From NCBI RefSeq assembly GCF_004011505.1, contig NZ_SAUN01000001.1:496001-560000 (forward strand): 64,000 nt of DNA, read 5' to 3'. Positions within the stretch are counted from its first letter, which is position 1. The number at the start of each line of letters is the position of its first letter. The notes beneath the pieces are model-generated. The model was not told the DNA's origin. It did no database searches and worked only from the letters and a program-made list of their open reading frames with translations. This DNA is from Nonomuraea polychroma (GTDB lineage: Bacteria; Actinomycetota; Actinomycetes; Streptosporangiales; Streptosporangiaceae). This document shows, in pieces, positions 10,383 to 18,865 of the stretch. Made by a program: the position numbers and the translations under genes.

Positions 10383-10806
10383 CGATTCCGCTGGGCGGGC
10401 TCGCCGTGCTGCGGTACGGTGGGGCCGCCCGGCGCGGGGTTGATGCCATCGGCGGCACATCACGGCACGGTTGGGCAGCACTGACCGCAAAGCGTGCAGA
10501 GCTGCCCAAAAACGGCAGTGGTCCCCGAACCCCGGGTATTGCTAGGATGGCCAAACCTTACGTAGGTCTGGCTAATGGGCGCGGGTTCTGGGGTTTCGGA
10601 TGATGGCTCATGGTGTCTGAAGTCGTCAGCGGGGGCCACAACAAGGCGGGGCTGAGTGACGGTTGGGATCTGTGGTCTTTCTTCCGAATAACCCTGTACA
10701 CCAGCCCAACATGTGAAATAACGTAACTGAACTGAAATCGCCGGATCATGACTCTGGCGATACGGTCACCGCACAACACATCGCGGATGAGAGCAGGAGA
10801 CCCCCC
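10383..10806 (+). other. Intergenic region between hflX and the hutI leader
   Basis: This 424-base stretch holds no convincing gene. A 9-bp inverted repeat, TTGGGCAGC (10471-10479) with GCTGCCCAA (10501-10509), could terminate hflX, although it has no U-run. A -10-like TAGGAT occurs at 10543-10548 without a good -35. The part from about 10675 to 10750 is clearly richer in A and T than its surroundings and is the most likely promoter area for the downstream hut transcript. Confidence 0.4.
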
Positions 10807-10905
10807 ATGTCGTCCGGACCCGGAGCGGACTCAGTGGGCGCGGCACAGGCCGTGCGCTGTGCTCCGCGCTCGCGTGGGGGCTCGCGCAGGGCGGTGATGC
10901 GGTGA
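10807..10905 (+). CDS. Possible 32-residue leader ORF coupled to hutI
   Basis: ATG 10807 has a good AGGAG six to seven bases upstream and opens a 32-codon frame. Its TGA (10903-10905) overlaps the GTG start of hutI (GTGA). hutI itself has no clear ribosome-binding site, so translational coupling is plausible. The peptide is Ser/Gly/Arg-rich (MSSGPGADSVG... ending RRAVMR) and I recognise no family. It may be only a translated leader with no function for the product. Confidence 0.35.
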   Translation: MSSGPGADSVGAAQAVRCAPRSRGGSRRAVMR

Positions 10906-12110
10906 CCGTTCGGCTCCTGACCAACATCGGCCGCCTCTGGACCGGCAACGAGGTCCTCAGCAACGCGGCCATTCTCGTGCACAACGACCGCATCGCGTGG
11001 GTCGGGCGAGCCCCCGACCTGCCGCAGAGCGTGCCCGGGGTCGTCGACGACATCGTCGACGTCGACCACGTCGAAAACCTCGGCGGCGCGCTCGTCACGC
11101 CCGGCCTCATCGACGCCCACACGCATCCCGTCTACGCCGGCAACCGCTACGCCGAGCTCGCCATCCGCACCGGCGGCTCCAGCGCCGCCTCGATCACCGC
11201 GGCCGGCGGCGGCGTGGGCTCCACCGTCACCGTGACCCGCGGCACCGACCCGTGGACGCTGTGCAACGGCGTGCGCGAGCGGCTGCGCGGCTGGCTGCTC
11301 AGCGGCACCACCACCGTCGAGGCCAAGACCGGCTACCACCTCACGCGCGACGGCGAGCTGGCCGACGTGCGGCTCCTGCGCGAGCTGGAGAAGGAGCCGA
11401 TGATGCCGCGCGTGCACGTCACGTTCCTCGCGGCGCACGTCGTACCGCCCGAATACTTCGGCCGCCAGCGCGAATACGTCGAGGCCGTGGGCGCCTGGTG
11501 CGCCGACGCCGCGGCGGCGGGCGCCGACAGCGTCGACGTCTACTGCGACGAGGGCCACTTCACCACCGAGGAATCCCGCTGGGTCCTCGCCTCCGGCCGC
11601 AACGTCGGCCTGCTGCCGCGCATCCACGCCGGCCTCTTCAGCCGCCGCGGCGCCGTGCAACTGGCCGCCGAGCTCGGCTGCGCCTCCGCCGACGGCCTGC
11701 ACCACATGTCCGACGAGGACATCGCCATCATGTCGCGCTACGGCGTGCCCGCGGTCGTCTGCCCCGCCACCGCCCTCCAGCGCGGCCACCTGCCGCCGGT
11801 CCGCCAGATGATCAAGCACGGCGTGCAGATCGCACTCGGCAGCGACCACAACCCCGGCTACTGCGGCATCACGTCGATGTCGCTGGTGATCGCCATGGCG
11901 GTGTCGGCGTTCGGGATGAGCGTCAACGACGCGCTCCGCGCCGCCACGCTCGGCGGCGCCACCGTGCTCGGCGCTCCCGACCGCGGCGTCCTGGCACCGG
12001 GTCGGCTGGCGGACATCGTGCAGTGGGACGCCGACCACGAGGGCGCCTTCGCCTGGTCCTTCGGCCTCAAGCCGCGCCGGGTGTGGCGGGGCGGGACGCC
12101 GGTCCAGTAG
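10902..12110 (+). CDS. hutI: Imidazolonepropionase
   Basis: A 402-residue amidohydrolase of histidine catabolism, hydrolysing 4-imidazolone-5-propionate to N-formimino-glutamate. The metal-binding DAHTHPVYAGNR motif is at about residue 70. A second site (LPRIHAG) and the catalytic Asp in LGSDHNPG at about 313 follow. Start GTG 10902 overlaps the upstream small ORF. No other hut gene lies nearby, so the pathway must be completed elsewhere. Some related amidohydrolases share the fold, but the overall match to HutI is strong. Confidence 0.93.
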   Translation: MTVRLLTNIGRLWTGNEVLSNAAILVHNDRIAWVGRAPDLPQSVPGVVDDIVDVDHVENLGGALVTPGLIDAHTHPVYAGNRYAELAIRTGGSSAASITAAGGGVGSTVTVTRGTDPWTLCNGVRERLRGWLLSGTTTVEAKTGYHLTRDGELADVRLLRELEKEPMMPRVHVTFLAAHVVPPEYFGRQREYVEAVGAWCADAAAAGADSVDVYCDEGHFTTEESRWVLASGRNVGLLPRIHAGLFSRRGAVQLAAELGCASADGLHHMSDEDIAIMSRYGVPAVVCPATALQRGHLPPVRQMIKHGVQIALGSDHNPGYCGITSMSLVIAMAVSAFGMSVNDALRAATLGGATVLGAPDRGVLAPGRLADIVQWDADHEGAFAWSFGLKPRRVWRGGTPVQ

Positions 12111-12197
12111 CACGGGCCGTTTGGTCCCTCTGGCTGCGAGCCTGATCTTTCGCTTTCTCGCTTCAGGGCAGGGCGGCCGACTGGCTAATGTCGGCGT

Positions 12198-13190
12198 ATG
12201 TCATCCACGGTTGCCGTCGTCACGGATTCATCCGCTTACCTGCCTGCGGTGCCGGGTGTCATGGTGGTGCCGTTGCAGGTGATCATGAAGGGCACTCCGT
12301 ATGACGAGGGCCCTCGTGACGAGGGGTCTCTTGAGGAGGGGTCTCTTGAGGAGGGTCCTCGTCACGAGCGCTCTCGTGGCGCGGGGTCTCATGACGAGGG
12401 CTTTTCTGACGCTCGCCCGTCGTCGGATCGTGAGGGCCGGAGCGGCACGACTCCCGGGACGTGGCGTGCCACGGACACCCTGAATGACCTGGCCTCCGCC
12501 GTCACCTCCCGCCCTTCGCCGGCCCGCTTCTCCACCTGCTACTCCTCTCTGGCGGCGGCAGGCGCCACAGCCGTGGTCTCAATCCACCTGTCCGGCCAAA
12601 TGTCGGGCACCATCGAGTCGGCCAGGTTAGCCGCGCGGGACGCCCCCGTACCCGTGGAAGTGATCGACAGCCGTTCGATCGCGATGGGCCTCGGCTACCC
12701 GGTCCTGGCCGCGGCGCGTGCCGCCGCAGCGGAAGGCGCGTCGCTGGAGACGGTGGCCGCGGCGGCCCGCCGCTGCGCCGAGGCGACCCAGACGTTCTTC
12801 TACGTCGACACACTTGAATACCTGCGGCGCAGCGGCCGCATCGGCGCCGCCGCGTCCGTGCTCGGCTCCGCCCTCATGATCAAACCTCTCCTCCACATCG
12901 TGAACGGTCAGATCTCCCTGCTGGAGAAGGTCCGCACGGCGACGCGCGCCATCGCCCGCCTGGAGGACCTGGCGGTGCAGGCTGCCGGGGCCGGCCCGGT
13001 GGAGGTGGCGGTCCAGCACCTGGCGGCGAGAGCGCGAGCCGAAGCACTCGCGGAACGTCTGCCGAAACGCGTGCCTGGGCTGATGGACCTGCGCGTCGTG
13101 GAGGTCGGCCCGGTGATCGGGGCCCACGTGGGCCCCGGAATGCTGGGGCTGACCGTCACACCCCGCGACGTGTGGCCTGCGGGCGCATAG
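12198..13190 (+). CDS. DegV family fatty-acid-binding protein with repeat insertion
   Basis: A 330-residue DegV protein; the family (typically about 280) binds fatty acids, as FakB subunits do for fatty-acid kinase. VAVVTDSSAYLP at the N-terminus, SIHLSGQMSGTIESARLA, VEVIDSRSIAMGLG and FYVDTLEYLRRSGRIG are family blocks. Residues 36-75 form an insertion of eight five-residue units rich in Asp, Glu, Gly, Ser and Arg, in the loop before the helix that begins DTLNDLAS. One TTA codon is present at 12627-12629. A FakA kinase gene is not in the window. Confidence 0.9.
   Translation: MSSTVAVVTDSSAYLPAVPGVMVVPLQVIMKGTPYDEGPRDEGSLEEGSLEEGPRHERSRGAGSHDEGFSDARPSSDREGRSGTTPGTWRATDTLNDLASAVTSRPSPARFSTCYSSLAAAGATAVVSIHLSGQMSGTIESARLAARDAPVPVEVIDSRSIAMGLGYPVLAAARAAAAEGASLETVAAAARRCAEATQTFFYVDTLEYLRRSGRIGAAASVLGSALMIKPLLHIVNGQISLLEKVRTATRAIARLEDLAVQAAGAGPVEVAVQHLAARARAEALAERLPKRVPGLMDLRVVEVGPVIGAHVGPGMLGLTVTPRDVWPAGA
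12303..12422 (+). repeat. 15-bp in-frame tandem repeat in degV
   Basis: Eight 15-bp units encode five-residue blocks: DEGPR, DEGSL, EEGSL, EEGPR, HERSR, GAGSH, DEGFS, DARPS. The first three to four units are close copies (GAGGAGGGGTCTCTT) and later ones diverge, which indicates local slippage expansion within the gene. Confidence 0.85.
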
Positions 13191-13308
13191 AGGCGCTCAA
13201 GAGCGCCTCTGCGGCCCTCCATCCACAATCCCGTCACCTATACCTCCACTGTCCCCAGAACCCCGCTCGGGCCTTCACAGCGGCCGCTGGAGCCCTACGT
13301 TCTCTGGC

Positions 13309-14763
13309 GTGCGAACGCCTGACCCGACCGCAGAGCGCGCCATAGCCGAATCCCGGCTACGGTCGATCATGACCCCTGCCCGCCGCCCTCGCCGGCTCCT
13401 CCCTCGGCGCTCGGGCGGCGGTGGCAAGCGCGTCACACCAAGGAAGGGCGGCGACGGCCCTTCCTCCGGGTCTCAGGCGCCCGAATCCCGGATCGAGGAG
13501 TCCGCCACCGCACCTTGGGAGAGGATCGGCTACCCGCTGCACGCCGGGGATGAGGCTCCTCTGACGTCGGCATGGGGGGAGACGTCGGCACCGGTCCACG
13601 ACCCGAGCCCCACCACGTCGCACCAGCCCGATCGCAACGCCGACCCGATTCCCCTCCAGTCCCGCCGTTCAGCCTCAGCCCCCGGTTGGTCAGAGGGTGA
13701 CCCTGTCCCTGTTCTGCTGGGCTCCGGCGGGCGTCCGGTGTCGGCGCCGGGGTGGCGGGAGCACGACCCGGGCCCCGTATCGCTTCGGTCGGGTGGCCGT
13801 CCTGTGTCGGTGCCGGGGTGGGGGGAGGACGAGCCGGGCCCTGTGTCGCTTCGGTCGGGTGGCCGTCCTGTGTCGGTGCCGGGGTGGGGGGAGGACGAGC
13901 CGGGCCCTGTGTCGCTTCGGTCGGGTGGCCGTCCTGTGTCGGTGCCGGGGTGGGGGGAGGACGAGCCGGGCCCTGTGTCGCTTCGGTCGGGTGGCCGTCC
14001 GGTGTCGGTGCCGGGGCAGCAGGATGACGGCCCCCACTCTGCACGACCTCGATCCAACAGTCTCCTGGCCCCGGCACCACACACCCGTAGCGATGGCACA
14101 ATCCCTGGATCACCTGGCCGCACTGGCGCACCGATCCCCATACCACCCTCCTTCCAGGCGTTCCGTGCCGCGCTCGCCTCCCAAGCCCCTGCTCTCGATC
14201 CCGGCAAGCCGGGTCTTCGCGTGCTGCTCGCCATCGGCGCCCTCGCGGTGGCCGTCGCCGTCTTCTTCGTCTGGCGCTCCCAGCCCAAACCCGAGCCACT
14301 ACCGCCTCCCACCCCAAGCGCGGCCTCGACGCCGTCCCCCACGTCGAAGGTGACCGTCCACATCGCCGGCAAGATCCGCAAACCCGGCGTCTACCTTCTC
14401 CCCGCAGGCGCTCGCGTCGCGGACGCGGTGACGGTGGCCGGAGGGGTGGCCAGAGGCGCTTCCATAGGCTCGCTCAACCTCGCCAGACGCTTGATCGACG
14501 GCGAACAGATCGTAGTAGGCGCCTCCGGAGGCCCAGCCGGTCCCGGCTCTTCCGCCGCAGACCCGGCCGCCGCCATCCTTGATCTGAACTCCGCCACGAC
14601 AGAGCAACTCGAACAACTTCCGGGCGTGGGAGAGGTCCTGGCCGCACGCATCACCGAGTTCCGCGACAGCCACGGCGGATTCACCAGCGTGGAGCAGTTG
14701 CGCGAGGTGAGCGGCATCGGCCCACGCAAGTTCGACGAGATAAAGCCGAAGGTCCGGGTCTGA
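13309..14763 (+). CDS. comEA: ComEA family DNA-binding competence protein with long repeat region
   Basis: A 484-residue membrane protein; ComEA binds double-stranded DNA at the cell surface during uptake. The N-terminal 300 residues are a hydrophilic, Pro/Gly/Arg-rich region containing five 22-residue repeats (residues 126-235). A membrane helix follows at about 304-322 (VLLAIGALAVAVAVFFVW), then a Ser/Pro/Thr linker, an SLBB domain (from about 347, HIAGKIRKPGVYLLPAGARV) and a helix-hairpin-helix DNA-binding domain (from about 424, LDLNSATTEQLEQLPGVGE). It is one base from comEC. Many ComEA proteins are near 200-300 residues, so the cytoplasmic repeat region is the odd part. Start GTG 13309 is uncertain. 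Confidence 0.9.
   Translation: MRTPDPTAERAIAESRLRSIMTPARRPRRLLPRRSGGGGKRVTPRKGGDGPSSGSQAPESRIEESATAPWERIGYPLHAGDEAPLTSAWGETSAPVHDPSPTTSHQPDRNADPIPLQSRRSASAPGWSEGDPVPVLLGSGGRPVSAPGWREHDPGPVSLRSGGRPVSVPGWGEDEPGPVSLRSGGRPVSVPGWGEDEPGPVSLRSGGRPVSVPGWGEDEPGPVSLRSGGRPVSVPGQQDDGPHSARPRSNSLLAPAPHTRSDGTIPGSPGRTGAPIPIPPSFQAFRAALASQAPALDPGKPGLRVLLAIGALAVAVAVFFVWRSQPKPEPLPPPTPSAASTPSPTSKVTVHIAGKIRKPGVYLLPAGARVADAVTVAGGVARGASIGSLNLARRLIDGEQIVVGASGGPAGPGSSAADPAAAILDLNSATTEQLEQLPGVGEVLAARITEFRDSHGGFTSVEQLREVSGIGPRKFDEIKPKVRV
13684..14013 (+). repeat. 66-bp in-frame tandem repeat in comEA
   Basis: Five 66-bp units encode 22-residue blocks. The last three (13816-13881, 13882-13947, 13948-14013) are essentially identical, each starting GWGEDEPGPVSLRS. 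The unit before (13750-13815) differs at a few residues and the first (13684-13749) is diverged. The identical copies indicate recent expansion. Confidence 0.92.
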
Positions 14764-14764
14764 C

Positions 14765-17554
14765 ATGGCGTACCACGGACCTGGAGCCCCAGACCCAACA
14801 CGCACCGACGCAGGGCCTCGGCCGGCAGGCATCGAGCCGGATGCGGCCCTGGAGGAGCGCGAGCACGCCTGGCCCCTGACACTCCCGGCCCTCGCCGCCT
14901 GGGCCAGCGCCCTGATCCTCCTCGGCTGCGCCGCGGTCGTCAGCATGATCGTGGCTGTCTCCGCAGTTCTGGCCACCTGCGCCGTGGCTTGGCACACCCG
15001 CGCCTCCACCCCGGCTCGGCGGACCCGCGCGTCTGGCAGGGCTTGGCGCACTCGCGCGTCTACCGCGGGGTGGCACACCATCACGCCCAACAGGGCTTGG
15101 CACATTTGCGCGACCACGGGGACACTGATCACCCGTGCGTCTACCGGGTCGCGATCACCAGCCACGCCGCCCGCCTGGCGCAACGTCACCCTGGCCACGC
15201 TCATCTGCGCAGCAGCAGTCTCGGCGTCGGTCGCCTTCCGGGTCCACGCTCTCACCACCGGCCCAGCGGCCGAACTGGCGGCGAATGGCTCGTCCATCAC
15301 CGCCCGGATCGCCCTCACCGACGACCCCAAACGCAGAGCTTCCCGGGGCGGACGCTTCGGTCAGGATGGTTATGTGGTCCCGGCCACCCTCGAGACCATT
15401 CAGAGCGCCGGAAACAGGCAGACCGTCAGCGTCCCCATCACCGTCTTCGCCAGCGGGAACGAATGGAGCGGCCTGCTCCCCAGCCAGCATCTCGAAGTCA
15501 CCGGCCGCCTGGCGAAACCGACCCCTGGCGACTTGGTGGCGGCCGTTCTCCTGGTTCGGGGGCCACCACGAGTCCTGACGCCGCCGTCCCGGCTCCAGAC
15601 GATCGCGGGCAGCCTGAGATCCGGCCTGCGCGCCGCCGCCGACGTCCTTCCCCCTGACCAGCGAGGACTTCTCCCCGGCCTGGTCGTGGGCGACGTCTCG
15701 CGCATGGATCCCCAGGTGGCGTCCGATCTCAGGGAGGCCGGCATGAACCACCTGCATGCCGTGAGCGGCGCCAACCTCGCGATCGTCGCCGGCGCCGCAC
15801 TCGCGATTTCCCGTGTGATCGGCCTTTCCCTCCCCATGAGGGCGGGTTTCGCCGCCGTCGCGATGCTCGCGTTCGCCGTCGTGGCGCGCCCGTCCCCGAG
15901 CGTCCTGCGGGCCCTCCTCATGGGCCTGGTGGCTGCCGTCGCCCTTGGCACAGGGCGGGCGAGAGACGGTTTCGCGGCCCTGTCGGCAACGGTCCTGCTG
16001 CTGATGTTGTTCGCACCCGAATTGGCTCGCTCGTACGGTTTCGCCCTCTCGGTAGCCGCGACCGCAGGCATTCTGATCCTCGCCCCACGCTGGCGTGACC
16101 GCCTGTCATCCACGGAGCTGCGCAGTGACGCGTCCCAGGGCGGTGACTCGCCAGGCGGCGACTCCCGAGGCGGTGATCTGCGAGGGGGCGATCTGCGAGG
16201 GGGCGATCTGCGAGGGGGCGATCTGCGAGGGGGCGATCTGCGAGGGGGTGATCTGCGGGGCGGTGATCTGCGGGGCGGCGATCTGCGAGGGGGCGACTCT
16301 CGAGGCGGCGACGCCAAACGGTCGTATCGGCTGCCGCGTTGGCTGGCGGAGGCGGTGGCCGTGCCGGCGGCCGCTCAGGTGGCCGTGACGCCCGTGCTGG
16401 TGCTGATGTCAGGACAGCTGACCCCCGTGGCGGTGCTCGCCAACCTGCTCGTGGCACCGGCGGTGGCTCCCGCGACCCTGCTCGGCTTCGGCGCCGCACT
16501 CGTGGCGCCCTTATGGCCTGATGCGGCGAGTTTCCTCGTCATCCCCGCCGGATACGCCGTCGGCTGGATCATCACGGTCGCCGGCTGGGCCGTCGGCCTG
16601 CCCTTCGCGACGTTGCCCTGGCCCAGCGGCCTGCTGGGGCTCGCCCTGCTCGGGCTAGCGGTGGCGATCGCCGTACTCATCCTGCGCCGCCGGTCCTGGC
16701 GGGCGATGGCGCTGACGGCCGCCGCTGCTGCACTTGTGGCGGTCCTGGTGGTACGTCCCATCACCGGGCCGTGGCCGCCCAAGGACTGGCTGATGGTGAT
16801 GTGCGACGTCGGGCAGGGAGACGGGCTGGTCATCGCGGCGGGACCAGGCCAAGGAGTCGTCGTCGACACCGGGCCTGACCCGATCGTCATGGACCGGTGC
16901 CTGCGCAGGCTGGGCGTCGACGACGTACCGCTGCTCGTTCTCACCCACCCGCACGCCGACCACGTCGACGGGCTCAGGGGAGTTCTCAGGAACCGGCGGG
17001 TAGGGGCCACGGTCGTCAGCCCGCAGCGCACGGAAGCCCGCGCCGTCGCGCACGTCTCGGCCATCCTGGCGGAGCGCCGGATACCGGAATGGACGGCGGC
17101 GCCGGGGAGCCGCTGGCGGTTCGGCCCCTCGGATCTGAGCGTGCTCGCTCCCGATCCCGGCATGGGCGACCTGCACGGGCAAGGGGAGGGCAGTGCGATC
17201 AACAACTCCAGCGTCGTGCTGCACGTACGGTGGCGCTCGGGATCGATACTGCTCGGCGGTGACCTCGAGACGGAGGCGCAGGAAGAGCTTCTGCGTCGCG
17301 TTCGGGTACGGGCTGACATTCTCAAGACACCGCATCACGGATCCGGCCGGCAGTCACCGGCCTTCCTAGCCTCCCTCGGGGCCCGGGCGGCGTTGGTCAG
17401 CGTGGGCGCCGACAACGACTACGGCCATCCGGCCCCGTCCACGCTCGCTCTGCTCCGGCGCCTGGGCGCAACCACTTACCGCACCGATCAGTCTGGGGAT
17501 CTTGCGGTCGTCGAGCGAGATGGGGGATTGGCGGTGGTCGCCCGTGGGCCGTAG
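14765..17554 (+). CDS. comEC: ComEC/Rec2 family DNA-uptake channel protein
   Basis: A 929-residue polytopic membrane protein, the presumed channel for single-stranded DNA. It has N-terminal membrane segments, a DUF4131-like soluble domain, the competence domain with HAVSGANLAIVAG near residue 330, many membrane helices, and a C-terminal metallo-beta-lactamase domain (THPHADHVDG near residue 726; ILKTPHHGSG; VSVGADNDYGHP). Residues 458-517 hold twelve five-residue repeats (mostly RGGDL) in a loop between membrane segments. ATG 14765 is one base after the comEA stop. One TTA codon lies at 16511-16513. Whether the organism takes up DNA naturally cannot be told from this. Confidence 0.93.
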   Translation: MAYHGPGAPDPTRTDAGPRPAGIEPDAALEEREHAWPLTLPALAAWASALILLGCAAVVSMIVAVSAVLATCAVAWHTRASTPARRTRASGRAWRTRASTAGWHTITPNRAWHICATTGTLITRASTGSRSPATPPAWRNVTLATLICAAAVSASVAFRVHALTTGPAAELAANGSSITARIALTDDPKRRASRGGRFGQDGYVVPATLETIQSAGNRQTVSVPITVFASGNEWSGLLPSQHLEVTGRLAKPTPGDLVAAVLLVRGPPRVLTPPSRLQTIAGSLRSGLRAAADVLPPDQRGLLPGLVVGDVSRMDPQVASDLREAGMNHLHAVSGANLAIVAGAALAISRVIGLSLPMRAGFAAVAMLAFAVVARPSPSVLRALLMGLVAAVALGTGRARDGFAALSATVLLLMLFAPELARSYGFALSVAATAGILILAPRWRDRLSSTELRSDASQGGDSPGGDSRGGDLRGGDLRGGDLRGGDLRGGDLRGGDLRGGDLRGGDLRGGDSRGGDAKRSYRLPRWLAEAVAVPAAAQVAVTPVLVLMSGQLTPVAVLANLLVAPAVAPATLLGFGAALVAPLWPDAASFLVIPAGYAVGWIITVAGWAVGLPFATLPWPSGLLGLALLGLAVAIAVLILRRRSWRAMALTAAAAALVAVLVVRPITGPWPPKDWLMVMCDVGQGDGLVIAAGPGQGVVVDTGPDPIVMDRCLRRLGVDDVPLLVLTHPHADHVDGLRGVLRNRRVGATVVSPQRTEARAVAHVSAILAERRIPEWTAAPGSRWRFGPSDLSVLAPDPGMGDLHGQGEGSAINNSSVVLHVRWRSGSILLGGDLETEAQEELLRRVRVRADILKTPHHGSGRQSPAFLASLGARAALVSVGADNDYGHPAPSTLALLRRLGATTYRTDQSGDLAVVERDGGLAVVARGP
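16136..16315 (+). repeat. 15-bp in-frame tandem repeat in comEC (RGGDL array)
   Basis: Twelve 15-bp units encode QGGDS, PGGDS, RGGDS or RGGDL blocks and a final RGGDA; eight are RGGDL. The commonest unit is CGAGGGGGCGATCTG. Read as GDLRG, the pattern resembles the A(D/N)LxX rule of pentapeptide-repeat proteins with Gly in place of Ala. Confidence 0.92.
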
Positions 17555-17677
17555 TACATAGAGCGGTCTGACGTCGTAGGCAGCGGACAGGCGTAGCAGC
17601 AGGTCGGTCGGATGTGGCAGGACTCATGAGCCCGATGGCGGCAGGCGTATGTCGTAGCGCTATGTGGTGGAGGCGTA

Positions 17678-17715
17678 TCTCATGGGTTCAGCGGGCTCTC
17701 ATGGGTTCAGCGGGC
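17678..17715 (+). repeat. Two tandem 19-bp repeats after comEC
   Basis: TCTCATGGGTTCAGCGGGC occurs twice in direct tandem (17678-17696, 17697-17715), and a partial third copy (TCTCATGGG) follows ten bases later. The 221-bp convergent gap 17555-17775 that holds it contains nothing else I can support. Confidence 0.8.
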
Positions 17716-17775
17716 GGAAGCGTGATCTCATGGGCTCTGGTTGGTGGAGGTGCATCTAATGGGGCCGGGCGATCT

Positions 17776-18627
17776 TCATCCGAAGAACGCCGCGGTCGTC
17801 GCCACGAACCGGTCGGCGTCATCGAGCCATGGGAAATGGCCGGCTTCTGGTTGCACGACGAGCTCGGCGTTGGGGAACAGCGCGGCGAACTCGGCCACGG
17901 CGCTCGGCGGTGAGTTCAGGTCCACCTCTCCGGCAACCAGCAGCACCGGCGCGGTGAATGCGGCGAGCGCCGCCCGCGTGGCATCCGGATCGAACGCGCC
18001 CTCGGCTCCGAACCTGGCTGCGGCTTCGAGGTTCCGATGGTCGTCTTGGGCAGCCTGGTGAGCTTGTGCCGCCGCATCCCAGCGGCCGTAGAAGAAGGGG
18101 TCGATGGCCTGCCGGCCGCCGTCGGCCGCGTTGCCGGCCACGAGAGCTTCAAGAGCGGCGAAGGCCGCTGCGAACCAGGGCTCGCCCTTGCGGAGCCGCG
18201 CGATTTCCAGCCGCGTCTCTCCGGTGATCGCGATGCCGACGGCGTAGGCGCTCGGCGTGATCAGCGCGAGTCTGCCGACGCGGTCCGGGTGCCGGGCGGC
18301 GTACAACACCGCGAGGTTCGTGCCGGCGGAGTGACCGAGCAGATCCAACCGGTCGAGATCGAGATGCTCCCGTAGCGCCTCGACATCATCGACCAGCCGA
18401 TCACAGCGGTAGGAACCGGCGTCCTCCGGTATCGCCGACTCACCGGTGCCCCGGGGATCCAGCATGATCAATTGCCGGTGCGCCGACAAGCCGCCGAGCT
18501 CACCGAGGTAAACGGAGTCCTGCATCGGTCCGCCGGGCAGGCAGATCACCGGGGTGCCCGCTCCGAACACGTGGTAGGCGAGATCGGTTCCATCGTGTGC
18601 GGAGAAGGTAGGCATGGCGAAGACCAT
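17776..18627 (-). CDS. Alpha/beta hydrolase
   Basis: A 283-residue alpha/beta-hydrolase-fold enzyme. The oxyanion region is LPGGPMQDS, the nucleophile elbow is GHSAGTNLAVL (catalytic Ser about residue 108), the acid probably lies in AGEVDLNSPP, and the catalytic His is in EAGHFPWLDD near the C-terminus. The layout resembles proline-iminopeptidase-like or esterase members; the substrate cannot be called. The start is ATG 18627 or ATG 18615 (four codons later), neither with a strong ribosome-binding site. It is divergent from holA and convergent with comEC, interrupting the usual comEC-holA adjacency. Confidence 0.85.
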   Translation of the reverse strand: MVFAMPTFSAHDGTDLAYHVFGAGTPVICLPGGPMQDSVYLGELGGLSAHRQLIMLDPRGTGESAIPEDAGSYRCDRLVDDVEALREHLDLDRLDLLGHSAGTNLAVLYAARHPDRVGRLALITPSAYAVGIAITGETRLEIARLRKGEPWFAAAFAALEALVAGNAADGGRQAIDPFFYGRWDAAAQAHQAAQDDHRNLEAAARFGAEGAFDPDATRAALAAFTAPVLLVAGEVDLNSPPSAVAEFAALFPNAELVVQPEAGHFPWLDDADRFVATTAAFFG

Positions 18628-18865
18628 GACAAGCGCATCCCGGCCCAGGCAACCGATTATCCCGCCCCCACCGATTCGTCCACGGGGGTTCCATAGCCGT
18701 CGAGGCCACTGCCAGGCGCACGCCGGCGCGGGGCGTGCCCCAGCCGGGATGGAGTCGTTCTGTGGGAGGTCGCGAGTAGCATCCGGACGCAGTCGACGAT
18801 CTCGAGGTAGGGGGCCGCGGGCGGCGAGTACCAGGTTGTCGGTGGGGCATGGCATGCTGCCAGGC

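Noticed and set aside
17614..17913. A 99-codon plus-strand frame after comEC
   Set aside because: It runs through the 19-bp repeats and into the antisense of the hydrolase; no family resemblance.
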